Assembly: GCA_030490835.1 (NCBI GenBank)
Contig: CM059971.1
Location: 50,020,012 to 50,084,011, forward strand
From: Annona cherimola
Lineage: Eukaryota > Streptophyta > Magnoliopsida > Magnoliales > Annonaceae
Length of the DNA stretch: 64,000 nucleotides
Direction: 5' to 3'
Part shown: piece by piece, positions 38,007 through 48,053 of the stretch
How positions within the stretch are numbered: the stretch's first letter is position 1
Layout of the letters: each line of letters opens with the position of its first letter
The notes under the pieces: model-generated
The model's input: the letters and a program-made list of their open reading frames with translations, nothing else
Told to the model about the DNA's origin: nothing
The model's database searches: none
Made by a program: the position numbers and the translations under genes

Positions 38007-39809
38007 TTATCTTCTTGGTACCCATTTTATGGGTCCATTTGGGTTAGCGATGTAAATCGACCTTTGTTGTTCTATCTTGGAAAGCCCAAATCTTGTGTTC
38101 CTTGGAACCCAAACTAATTTTGCACCATGGTCATATAGTTTCTTAAAATTACATTTGTAGGTTTTATGACCCATTTTGTTGCAGAAATTACAAGCCATAG
38201 GTAATCTTGGAGTAGGCCTCCAAGTATGCAATGGTTCAAATGTTGGTCTTCTAGTCCACTTAAAATTTTTCTTTTGTGGCTTGTACATAGATGCATTTTT
38301 AGTTTGATGTTTCTCAAGTATTTGTACATTTGATTTGCTACTTTCTCCTTGCTCAAAAGTATGATACCCAAGACCTCTTTTATGTGTTTGGGAGGTCATA
38401 TTCAAAAATATTTTGACACTTTCTCCTGGATTAGAGAACTTAGCTAATGATTCATTTAATGATTTGTTCTCCTTTTTCAACAGATCATTTTCATCTTTCA
38501 ATTTGTCTAATCTTTCTGCAAGTTTACCATTTACAATTATTGTTGCATCACATTGTCTTTTCTTAATTGTAAACTTGCTTCATAATTTCTTTATTTCTTC
38601 ATATAATGAATCATATGCAGTTTGTAGCTCATCTAATTCAGTACATTTGAGGCATTCTTGAAAGGAAGAAAAACTCGATTTAGAATGGGAGAGTTTGGAA
38701 CTTACCTCTTCATCGCTTGTGCATTTTGTTGAGGTAATTCGTTCTTCTTGTTCGATTTGTGCCATGCAGCAAATTCTTGCATATTCTTCCACCTCGTTTT
38801 CGTCGGTTGAGGAGTTACTCGTTGTAGATTCCTCATCGTTTACATACATGCCTCTACCTTTGTACTTTTGAAATCTTTTGTTGTTCCTTCTATCCTTTCT
38901 TTGTTCGTTTGCCTTGCTTTCTTCGGGAGTTGGACATTGAGCTCGCATATGTCCCGAACCGCCGCATCGGTAGCATTTGGTTGGTTCTTTCTTCTTCTCT
39001 TTGGGAGTTCTTTCCTTGAAGCTTCTGAAATTTTTCCCTTTCCTCACAAATTTTCTGAAGCGTTTTGTGAGAAGGGCGATTTCATTGTCATTTTGGGAGG
39101 AGGAAGAGTCGTCCGAGTTTTCTGCGGCTTTCAAGGCAATCGCTCTCTTGCCCCTGTGTTGATCCTCGTTTCTCTTCTTAATCAGCTCATGTGACATAAG
39201 TAAGCTAATTAAGTCTTCAAGCTTTAAAGTGTTTAGGTCTTTGGCTTCTTCTATTGCAGTGATCTTTGGAGTCCATGATTCAGGTAGAGCTCTTAAGATC
39301 TTCATAACCTGCTCAGATTCAGAAATAGCCTTTCCAAGACCTTTTAAAGCATTAGTGATTTTTGAGAACCTAGCAAACATTTCAGAAATGTTTTCTGTTT
39401 CAATCATTCTAAAGTTCTCGAGTTCTCCGATCAAAATATTTCTTCTCGTCCCTTGGACTTGAGAAGTTCCTTCATAGATAGATGTTAGTGTATCCCATAT
39501 CTCCTTGGCGGTTAAACAAGAGGATACTCTATCCTACTCCGAAGCCGTAAGAGCACAAAATAAAGAGTTCATGGCCTTAGCATTGCTCTTGACGGTTCTT
39601 ACTTCCTCTTCGGTCCATTTGGAAGCTCGTTCATCGATAGGCAGTGTTACACCATCTTGGATAGCAATCCAAGAATCCATATCGGTAGCCATGATGAGTT
39701 GCTTCATACGAAGCTTCCAATATCCAAAATTGTTCCCATCAAACAATGGTGGCCTTGTAAAGGATTGGCCTTCAGCAAATGCGGGAATGGAAGTAGATTG
39801 GGATGCCAT
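38007..39809 (-). pseudogene. Element B gag with two nonsense mutations
   Basis: The frame has 600 codons like those of A and C, starting MASQSTSIPAFAEGQ. Two stops interrupt it: TAG at 39536-39534 (Tyr codon in A) and TGA at 38582-38580 (Gly codon in A). Features match the intact gags: UBN2/copia-type Gag region in the first 200 residues, a CCHC knuckle (CYRCGGSGHMRAQC), an acidic Ser-rich stretch, a probable coiled coil (KLKDENDLLKKENKSLNESL) and a second CCHC (CNFCNKMGHKTYKC) near the end. Gag packages element RNA. This copy cannot make full Gag without help. Confidence 0.93.
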
Positions 39810-39857
39810 ATCAATAAGATCTCTTTGGTAAACTCAAAGACCTGCTCTGATACCACT
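39810..39857 (-). other. Element B leader with primer binding site
   Basis: In minus orientation the LTR is followed by AG then TGGTATCAGAGCAGG (39855-39841), complementary to the 3' end of initiator Met tRNA as in most copia elements. Only 48 bases separate the LTR from the gag ATG. Confidence 0.88.
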
Positions 39858-41539
39858 TGTTGGTCCCGAGTTAGTGGCAAAACCCAAGAGGGGAGGGGTG
39901 AATTGGGTTCTTTAAAAAATCTTTGGTAAATAAAGACTTAACCCCTTGAGTAATTAATCCCCTTTTGAAAAGAGCTAGAGAGCAATAAAGATAAAGCAGT
40001 AAAAAGAAATATAACACAAGATTTATAGTGGTTCGGGCAAACCTTCCCTACTCCACTCTTCCAAGCTCACACTCTGTTGTGACTTGGGTTCCACTATGTA
40101 TTCCACGAATACACTTAGAGTCACCGCTCTCTTCTAGATTCCAGCTCTAAGAGACATATACAACTAGAGCCACTTGCTCTCTTCTAGATTCTAGCTCTAG
40201 GGGGCATAAACAACTCACATGCAAAAGTAGGTGATGAGTCTCACTCCAATCACACCCTACTTTGCATATACTTGATCTTAGCTACCCCAGCTAAATCAAG
40301 ATTTATACAACAAGACAATGAAATAAATGAAACTACACTTTACAGATTTGTGTAGGCAGATTTAGCTCGAGGAAGAAGTTGTAGAAGCAGCTTTGGATGA
40401 ATATTGTTGAAGGCGCTAGCAACTTGAAGCTTTCTTCTTCCTTAGAATTTATACGGACCACTCAACAATGGAGAAAAGCAAATAGGAAACCTTTCTTGCA
40501 CTTCTTTTCTCTTTTTGAACTTTAACGTAGTGTCTTGTGTTCTCTTGTTGTGTTTTCACGTTCATTTGAGGGTCCTTTTATAGAGGGAAGAAAATATGAA
40601 CGTTGTGGAGGTGGTTGGTGCGCAATAAATGAACTCCAACGTTCGAAAATTTGACCGTTATACCCAAGTCGAAGGTGGAGTCGACTTGGGATGCGACTTG
40701 GCTACCCAAGTCGCATCTGGAGTCGACTTCGTCTGCGACTCCAGTTCTTCGGATTCCCAAGTCTTAGGCTTGGTCGACTTGACTTCAGACTTCGACCCAA
40801 GTCGATCCTGAAGTCGACTTGGCCTGCGACTTGGCTCGGGTTTTGCTGAACCTGCTTTGATCTTCAAGTTGTGTTCTTCTATCTTGGATTGGCTTGATTC
40901 TTACTTAGATGATTCATGCATATTTGACTTATGTAGTCTTGATAGACATTGTTTGAATCATTCTTGTATCTTTGTCTTTGAGCTTGATAGACTTGATTTG
41001 ATGTAGAACATGATTTTTGACTTTGAATTTGACTCATTTGTTTTTCATCTTGATTCCTTGGACTTGAGTGATAAATCCTCTTGAATAGCTTGAAAACTGC
41101 ATCTTTGAAGTTTGAACTTCTCAAGTCGTGGATGGAGTCGACCTGGCCTACGACTTCACCCAAGTCGCACCTGGAGTCGACTTCATTTGCGACTTCGTTA
41201 TGTTCGTTTCCACTTTTCAACTCTGGATACTTCAAGTCGATGCTGGAGTCGACTTCGTCTGCGACTTGACTTCCCAAGTCGCAAGTGGAGTCGACTTGAC
41301 CTGCGACTTCACCTGTTGCCTTTTGGGATTCATTCTCAAGTCGATATTTGAGTCGACTTTGGGATCGACTTCACCCAAGTCGAAGTCCAAGTCGACTTGG
41401 AGATCGACTTGGCCTCTTTGCTTTCCTTAAACATTTAGCAAACACATTAGTACCTTTTATATACTCAAAATTAGTTCTTGTTAATCATCAAAACTCAAGA
41501 TTTGGTCAATTTTTATTGTTTTAAACATTGTTTCCAACA
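39858..41539 (-). repeat. Element B 5' LTR
   Basis: 1,682 bp, TGTTGG...CCAACA, nearly identical to 30658-32339. The GTCGAC palindrome clusters are at about 40655-40825 and 41135-41405, and the TATA box is at 40574-40582. It is the promoter for the B genomic transcript and points left, away from the A promoter at 41872. Confidence 0.95.
40574..40582 (-). promoter_or_regulatory. TATA box of element B 5' LTR
   Basis: TATAAAAGG on the minus strand within CCTCTATAAAAGG, identical to that in the other B LTR and in both A LTRs. Confidence 0.68.
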
Positions 41540-42596
41540 AAATATGCATGAATCATCTAAGTAAGAATCAAGCCAATCCAAGATAGAAGAACACAACTTG
41601 AAGATCAAAGCAGGTTCAGCAAAAACCCGAGCCAAGTCGACTTCAGGATTGACTTGGGTCGAAGTCTGAAGTCAAGTCGACCAAGCCTAAGACTTGGGAA
41701 TCCGAAGAACTGGAGTCGCAGACGAAGTCGACTCCAGATGCGACTTGGGTAGTCAAGTCGCATCCCAAGTCGACTCCACCTTCGACTTGGGTATAACGTT
41801 CAAATTTTCGAACGTTGGAGTTCATTTATTGCGCACCAACCACCTCCACAACGTTCATATTTTCTTCCCTCTATAAAAGGACCCTCAAATGAACGTGAAA
41901 ACACAACAAGAGAACACAAGACACTACGTTAAAGTTCAAAGAGAGAAAAGAAGTGCAAGAAAGGTTTCCTATTTGCTTTTCTCCATTGTTGAGTGGTCCG
42001 TATAAATTCTAAGGAAGAAGAAAGCTTCAAGTTGCTAGCGCCTTCAACAATATTCATCCAAAGCTGCTTCTACAACTTCTTCCTCGAGCTAAATCTGCCT
42101 ACACAAATCTGTAAAGTGTAGTTTCATTTATTTCATTGTCTTGTTGTATAAATCTTGATTTAGCTTGGGTAGCTAAGATCAAGTATATGCAAAGTAGGGT
42201 GTGATTGGAGTGAGACTCATCACCTACTTTTGCATGTGAGTTGTTTATGCCCCCTAGAGCTAGAATCTAGAAGAGAGCAAGTGGCTCTAGTTGTATATGC
42301 CCCCTAGAGCTGGAATCTAGAAGAGAGCGGTGACTCTAAGTGTATTCGTGGAATACATAGTGGAACCCAAGTCACAACAGAGTGTGAGCTTGGAAGAGTG
42401 GAGTAGGGAAGGTTTGCCCGAACCACTATAAATCTTGTGTTATATTTTTTTTTACTGCTTTATCTTTATTGCTCTCTAGCTCTTTTCAAAAGGGGATTAA
42501 TTACTCAAGGGGTTAAGTCTTTATTTACCAAAGATTTTTTAAAGAACCCAATTCACCCCTCCCCTCTTGGGTTTTGCCACTAACTCGGGACCAACA
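41540..42596 (+). repeat. Element A 5' LTR, second part
   Basis: The LTR resumes after the aaata duplication (41540-41544) and ends at CCAACA before the PBS. It keeps the second palindrome cluster (about 41635-41795), the TATA box and the whole transcribed part with the repeated block starting GCCCCCTAGAG (about 42249 and 42299). So the core promoter of A survives, but the first U3 palindrome cluster is now about 11 kb away. Confidence 0.93.
41872..41880 (+). promoter_or_regulatory. TATA box of element A 5' LTR
   Basis: TATAAAAGG, intact despite the nested insertion upstream. With the B promoter at 40574 it forms a divergent pair about 1.3 kb apart. Confidence 0.68.
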
Positions 42597-42644
42597 AGTG
42601 GTATCAGAGCAGGTCTTTGAGTTTACCAAAGAGATCTTATCAAA
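42597..42644 (+). other. Element A leader with primer binding site
   Basis: AG then TGGTATCAGAGCAGG (42599-42613), complementary to the 3' end of initiator Met tRNA, directly after the LTR. The leader to gag is 48 bases, as in B and C. Confidence 0.88.
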
Positions 42645-44447
42645 ATGGCATCCCAATCTACTTCCGTTCCCGCTTTTGCTGAAGGCCAATCCTTTACAAG
42701 GCCACCGTTGTTTGATGGGAACAATTTTGGATATTGGAAGCTTCGTATGAAGCAACTCATCATGGCTACCAACATGGATTTTTGGATTGCTATCCAAGAT
42801 GGAGTAACCTTGCCTACCGATGAAAGAGCTTCCAAATGGACCGATGAGGAAGTAAGAATTGTTAAGAGCAACGCCAAAGCTATGAACTCTTTATTTTGTG
42901 CTCTTACTGCTTCTGAATATGATAGAGTATCCTCTTGCTTGACCGCCAAAGAAATATGGGATACGCTAACCTCTATCTATGAAGGAACTTCTCAAGTCCA
43001 AGGGACGAGAAGAAATATTTTGATTGGAGAACTAGAGAATTTTAGAATGCTAGAAACAGAAAATATTTCTGAAATGTTTGCTAGATTCTCAAAAATTACT
43101 AATGCTTTAAAAGGTCTTGGAAAGGCTATATCTGAATCTGAGCAGGTTATGAAAATTTTGAGAGCTCTTCCCGAGTCATGGACTCCAAAGATCACTGCGA
43201 TAGAAGAAGCCAAGGATCTTAACACATTAAAGCTTGAAGACTTAATTAGCTCACTCATGTCACATGAGCTAATTAAGAGAAGAAATGAAGATCAACATAG
43301 GGGCAAAAGAGCAATCGCCTTGAAAGCCGCACAAGACACTGACGATACCTCCTCTTCTCAAAACGACGACGAGATTACCCTACTCACAAAACGTTTCAGA
43401 AATTTTGTGAGAAAATGCAAAAATTTCAGAGGTTTCAAAGAAAGAACTCCCAAAGAGAAGAAGAAAGAATCGACCAAATGTTACCGATGCGGCGGTTCGG
43501 GACATATGCAAGCTCAATGTCCAACTCCCGAAGAGAGTAAGGCAAAAGAACAAAGAAAGGATCGAGGGGACAACAAAAGATTCCAAAAATACAAAGGTAG
43601 AGGCATGTACGTAAACAATGAGGAATCTACAACAAGCAGCTCCTCAACCGATGAAATCGAGGCGGAAGAATGTGCAAGAATCTGCTGCATGGCACAAATC
43701 GAGCAAGACGAACAAACTACCTCAACAAAATGCACAAGCAATGAAGAGGTAAGTTCCAAACTCTCCCATTCTAAATCAAGTTATTCTTCTTTTCAAGACT
43801 GCCTCAAATGTACTGAATTAGAAGAACTACAAACTGCATATGATTCATTATATGAAGAAATGAAGAAATTAGGAAGCAAGTTTACAATTAAGAAAAGACA
43901 ATGTGATGCAACAATAATTGTAAATGGTAAACTTGCAGAAAGATTAGACAAATTGAAAGATGAAAATGATCTGCTGAAAAAGGAGAACAAATCATTAAAT
44001 GAATCATTAGCTAAGTTCTCTAATCCAGGAGAAAGTGTCAAAATATTTTTGAATATGACCTCCCAAACACATAAAATAGGTCTTGGGTATCATACTTTTG
44101 AGCAAGGAGAAAGTAGCAAATCAAATGTACAAATACTTGAGAAACATCAAACTAAAAATGCATCTATGTACAAGCCACAAAAGAAAAATTTTAAGTGGAC
44201 TAGAAGACCAACATTTGAACCATTGCATACTTGGAGGCCTACTCCAAGATTACCTATGGCTTGTAATTTCTGCAACAAAATGGGTCATAAAACCTACAAA
44301 TGTAATTTTAAGAAACTATATGACCATGGTGCAAAATTAGTTTGGGTTCCAAGGAACACAAGATTTGGGCTTTCCAAGATAGAACAACAAAGGTCGATTT
44401 ACATCGCTAACCCAAATGGACCCATAAAATGGGTACCAAGGAGATGA
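42645..44447 (+). CDS. Element A Gag, intact, 600 residues
   Basis: Starts MASQSTSVPAFAEGQ 48 bases after the LTR. The first 200 residues are a copia-type Gag region (NFGYWKLRMKQLI, CLTAKEIWDTL, LPESWTPK). A CCHC zinc knuckle lies at residues 279-292 (CYRCGGSGHMQAQC). An acidic Ser/Thr-rich stretch follows, then a probable coiled coil (KLKDENDLLKKENKSLNESL, about 440-460) and a second CCHC at 540-553 (CNFCNKMGHKTYKC). The length and C-terminal extension are typical of SIRE-type elements. Gag forms the virus-like particle and binds RNA. A GAG|GTAAGT donor-like site lies at codon 368/369, and the stop is out of frame with pol. Confidence 0.93.
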   Translation: MASQSTSVPAFAEGQSFTRPPLFDGNNFGYWKLRMKQLIMATNMDFWIAIQDGVTLPTDERASKWTDEEVRIVKSNAKAMNSLFCALTASEYDRVSSCLTAKEIWDTLTSIYEGTSQVQGTRRNILIGELENFRMLETENISEMFARFSKITNALKGLGKAISESEQVMKILRALPESWTPKITAIEEAKDLNTLKLEDLISSLMSHELIKRRNEDQHRGKRAIALKAAQDTDDTSSSQNDDEITLLTKRFRNFVRKCKNFRGFKERTPKEKKKESTKCYRCGGSGHMQAQCPTPEESKAKEQRKDRGDNKRFQKYKGRGMYVNNEESTTSSSSTDEIEAEECARICCMAQIEQDEQTTSTKCTSNEEVSSKLSHSKSSYSSFQDCLKCTELEELQTAYDSLYEEMKKLGSKFTIKKRQCDATIIVNGKLAERLDKLKDENDLLKKENKSLNESLAKFSNPGESVKIFLNMTSQTHKIGLGYHTFEQGESSKSNVQILEKHQTKNASMYKPQKKNFKWTRRPTFEPLHTWRPTPRLPMACNFCNKMGHKTYKCNFKKLYDHGAKLVWVPRNTRFGLSKIEQQRSIYIANPNGPIKWVPRR

Positions 44448-44469
44448 GATTTATTTGCTTATTTTTCAG
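43749..44469 (+). other. Candidate GT-AG intron joining gag to pol in frame (element A)
   Basis: The donor GAG|GTAAGT (43746-43754) matches the plant consensus, and the acceptor GCTTATTTTTCAG|ACA ends at 44469. Removing 721 bases joins the Glu codon at 43746-43748 to ACA at 44470 in the pol frame, leading to the protease FMDSGCS. B has the same sites 721 bases apart (38705 to 37985), C 722 apart (61818 to 61097) with one extra T in the T-tract, and all give an in-frame join. The product would lose Gag residues 369-600. The donor bases also encode conserved Gag residues, so they may be kept for that reason. Splicing is inference only. Confidence 0.35.
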
Positions 44470-47400
44470 ACATGTCTTAAGGCAAAGACAAACAATGAAT
44501 GGTTCATGGATAGCGGTTGCTCAAGGCACATGACAGGTGAAAGAAGTTTATTTCATAAACTTAAGCCTTGCAACGATGGAACAGTTGCCTTTGGAAATAA
44601 TGAGAAAGGTAAGATTAAAGGTAAATGAAATATTTATAGTATCTCAAATGCATGCATGAAAGATGTTCTGTTTGTTGAAGGACTCAAACACAATTTAATG
44701 AGCATTAGCCAATTATGTGATAAAGGATACAAAGTTGTGTTTGAATCATCTATATGTAATGTATTTGATGGAGAGCATATCATGTTTAGTGGTAAAAGAC
44801 ATGGAAATGTATATTTGGTTTCACTTGATGAATTGAATGGTCAATGTCTAATGGCCATTGATAATGATCCATGGGTTTGGCATAAAAGGCTTGGACATAT
44901 AAACATGGGAAACATAAAAACCCTATGGAAAAAGAGTTTGGTAGAAGGATTACCAAGATTGAAATATGAAAAAGACAAGATTTGCAAGGCATGTCAATTA
45001 TCAAAACAACCCAAGATGCCTTTCTCTACCAAAAAGGAAATTTCCACCACTAAGCCACTTGAATTGCTACATATGGATCTATATGGGCCATCCGACATTT
45101 TAACCATTGGTGGAAAGAAATATGTATTTGTCATAGTTGATGATTTTTCAAGATTCACATGGATAATTCTCTTAGCTAGTAAAGATGAAGCCTTCTCTAT
45201 GTTTGCAACTTTTGTAAATTTGGTGCAAAATGAAAAACAAAGTACTATTGTGACCATAAGAAGCGATCATGGTGGCGAATTCGAAAACAAACGATTCATG
45301 GAATTTTGCAATGAAAAAGGAATTCACCACACATTTTCTGCACCAAGAACTCCACAACAAAATGGAGTAGTAGAAAGGAAAAATAGAACTATACAAGAGA
45401 TGACTAGAACTATGCTAAATGAGAGCAATCTATCCAAGAAATTTTGGGGTGAAGCTGTAAGTACAGCCTGTCATGTATTGAATCGTGTCACCATTCGAGC
45501 AATCTTGAAAAAGACCCCATATGAACTATGGAAAGGAAGGAAACCGAATATCTCTTATTTTCATGCTTTTGGATGTACATGTTATGTTTTGAACAATGGA
45601 AAAACTAACTTGGGAAAGTTAGATGCTAAAAGTGATGAGGCTATATTTCTCGGATATTCATCAAATAGCAAAGCATATAGAGTTTTCAATAAACGAAACC
45701 AAGTTGTTGAAGAATCCATACACGTTGTATTTGATGAAATTAACCAAACTCCGAGAAAGGAAGATGAACTAAGTGATGCAGATGAGACAAAAGGCGAAGA
45801 ACAACCAAAGGAACTCGAGCTCAAGCCAGAAAATCTCATGGAGGAAGAGGTAAGTGAAGGTAATGATTCTTATAAACCTCCAACTGATTTAAAGTTCAAA
45901 AATACCCATCCAATTGAGCAAGTTATTGGAAATGTATATGAAGGAGTGAAAACTAGAAGATCAAAACAAAACGTTTATGGTCAATATGCCTTTGTATCTA
46001 AAATTGAACCAAATACCATTGAACAAGCTCTCAATGATGAAAATTGGGTGATTGCAATGCAAGAAGAGCTAAACCAATTCGAAAGGAACAATGTATGGCA
46101 CTTAGTTCCTAGACCAAATAATCACACTATCATTGGTACCAAATGGGTATTTAGGAACAAATTAGATGAAAGCGGACTTGTAATTAGAAACAAAGCCAGA
46201 TTAGTAGCCAAAGGGTATTCTCAAGAAGAAGGAATCGATTTTGAAGAATCATATGCACCCGTGGCTAGATTAGAAGCCATACGTATTCTACTAGCATTCG
46301 CTTCTTATATGAATTTCAAATTGTTTCAAATGGATGTAAAAAGTGCATTTTTGAATGGCTATCTGAATGAAGAAGTATATGTTAAACAACCCCCTGGCTT
46401 TGGGGAAAAGAATCAATCAAAGTATGTCTATAAATTGACCAAAGCATTATATGGACTAAAACAAGCTCCAAGAGCTTGGTATGAAAGATTGAATAAATTT
46501 TTGATTGACCTTGAGTTTCAAAAGGGGAAAGTAGACACTACTCTGTTCATTAAATATAAAAATAAAAACATTTTAATTGTGCAGATTTATGTTGATGACA
46601 TAATATTTGGTGCTACTGACGAAAAACTTTGTCAAGAGTTTTCTAAGATAATGCAGAGCGAATTCGAAATGAGTATGATGGGAGAATTAAATTTCTTCCT
46701 TGGACTGCAAATCAAGCAACAAAGTGAAGGAATATTTCTAAATCAGTCCAAATACGCCAGAGAGATGCTCAAGAAGTTTGGAATGCAAAATAGCAAAGGA
46801 GCAAACACTCCAATGAGCTCTACAATCAAGATCGATGCGGACGAAAATGGTAAAAGTATCGATCAAACACTTTATAGAAGCATGATAGGATCCTTGCTAT
46901 ACTTAACTGCTTCTAGACCCGATATCCTATTTAGTGTTTGTATGTGCTCTAGATTCCAAGCATGTCCAAAAGAATCACATCTACTTGCTGTAAAAAGAAT
47001 TTTTAAATATTTGTTAGAAACTACAAATCTTGGACTATGGTATCCAAAGGGGTCAACCTTTGATCTAATCGGCTATTCGGATGCAGACTTTGCCGGATAT
47101 AAAGTAGATAGAAAAAGTACCAGTGGAACTTGTCAATTTCTTGGACATATGCTAGTTTCATGGCATTCAAGAAAACAAACAAGTGTTGCACTATCTACTG
47201 CGGAAGCCGAATACATAGCCGCCGGTAGTTGTTGTGCCCAATTGCTTTGGATGAAACAACAATTGAAAGATTATGGTATTGATTATGTTGATATTCCTAT
47301 TAGATGTGATAATACAAGTGCAATTTGTTTGACTAAAAATCCTATACTGCATTCAAGAACCAAGCACATTGATGTGAGACATCATTTTATTCGTGAACAT

Positions 47401-47532
47401 GTTGAAAATCATGATGTATGCTTAGAATATGTGAAAACGGAAGACCAAATTGCTGATATCTTTACCAAACCACTAGCTAAAGAATCATTCTATAAGATTA
47501 GGAATGATATGGGTATGATAGAGCTAAATTAG
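44470..47532 (+). pseudogene. Element A Pol, broken by one stop
   Basis: Same domain order as B Pol: protease [12 protein letters not shown] near 44505, integrase with MDLYG, SDHGGEF and VVERKNR, reverse transcriptase with [11 protein letters not shown] and YVDD (46588-46599), RNase H with YSDADFAG and AEAEYIAAG. One TGA (44626-44628) replaces the Gly codon of B between protease and integrase. From Met at 44656 the frame is open for 958 residues. It lies in the +1 frame relative to gag; 44470 is used as start because it follows the acceptor-like CAG, and the frame is also open a few codons further up. Confidence 0.9.
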
Positions 47533-48053
47533 GAAAAATTATATAAGAAAATTACAATTGAAAAATGTCAAGTCGATGAGTCAAGTCGACTCCAAGGGCG
47601 TCAAGTCGACTCCACTTTATAAGCGAAGTCGACTCCGCCAGAGTCGAAGTCGACTCCGCCCCCAGGCGAAGTCGACTCCAAGGGACCGAAGTCGACTTCG
47701 CCTAGGGCAAAGTCGACTCCGCGCGCGACGTTTCGCATTCGGCCGACTCTCCTCTCTTTTTCTTCTCTCCTCTCTTCTTTCTTCCTCATTTTTCCGGCCT
47801 CCCTGTTTTTCTCTTCTCCTCTGGCGATTCTCCTTATTTCTCCCTCTCCGGCGACAGCCTTTTCTCCGGCGATTTCTCCCTTGTCTCCGGCAAATCGTCA
47901 CACACTCTCTCTCTTTCACTCCCTTTCATTCTCTTTATCTCTCACTCCCTCAGTTTCCTTTTCTTTCTCTTTCTCTTCCACACTATCTCTCAAACTCTCT
48001 CTCTCTCTCTCTCACTCGCATTCCCTCTCAGATCCACAAAGTCCAAACTCCAA
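47533..48053 (+). promoter_or_regulatory. Element A pol-ORF2 interval: palindrome array and pyrimidine-rich leader
   Basis: About seven AAGTCGACT motifs occur at 47568-47730, immediately after the pol stop, in a GC-richer setting than the LTR copies. About 300 bases rich in C and T follow, including (CT)n near 48000, up to the ORF2 ATG. A 194-codon frame (47558-48142) crosses the array; equivalents exist in B and C, but its product is only a translation of the repeats and (CT)n, so I do not call it a gene. A role as an internal promoter is inferred. Confidence 0.5.

Larger units (their letters stand above)
30658..41539 (-). mobile_element. Element B: complete SIRE-type Ty1/copia retrotransposon nested in the 5' LTR of A
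   Basis: A perfect aaata duplication (30653-30657, 41540-41544) flanks a 10,882-bp element. Both LTRs are 1,682 bp (30658-32339 and 39858-41539) with about 7 differences by eye, making it the youngest complete insertion here. Minus-strand order: 5' LTR, PBS (39844-39855), gag (39809-38007, two stops), pol (to 34922, open), palindrome array, ORF2 (34313-32706, one stop), two polypurine tracts, 3' LTR. Pol is the only full-length open pol in the window, so B could not make a full Gag unless the stops are bypassed. Confidence 0.96.

Noticed and set aside
38868..39194. 108-codon plus-strand ORF and similar antisense ORFs in A, B and C
   Set aside because: They are shadows of gag and pol on the opposite strand.
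42599..42613. Possible tRNA remnant
   Set aside because: Only the tRNA 3'-end complement is present; it is the primer binding site next to the LTR.
47500..47560. Read-through of the pol stop into ORF2, as described for soybean SIRE1
   Set aside because: After the stop the frame soon closes, and ORF2 is in a different frame 521 bases downstream.
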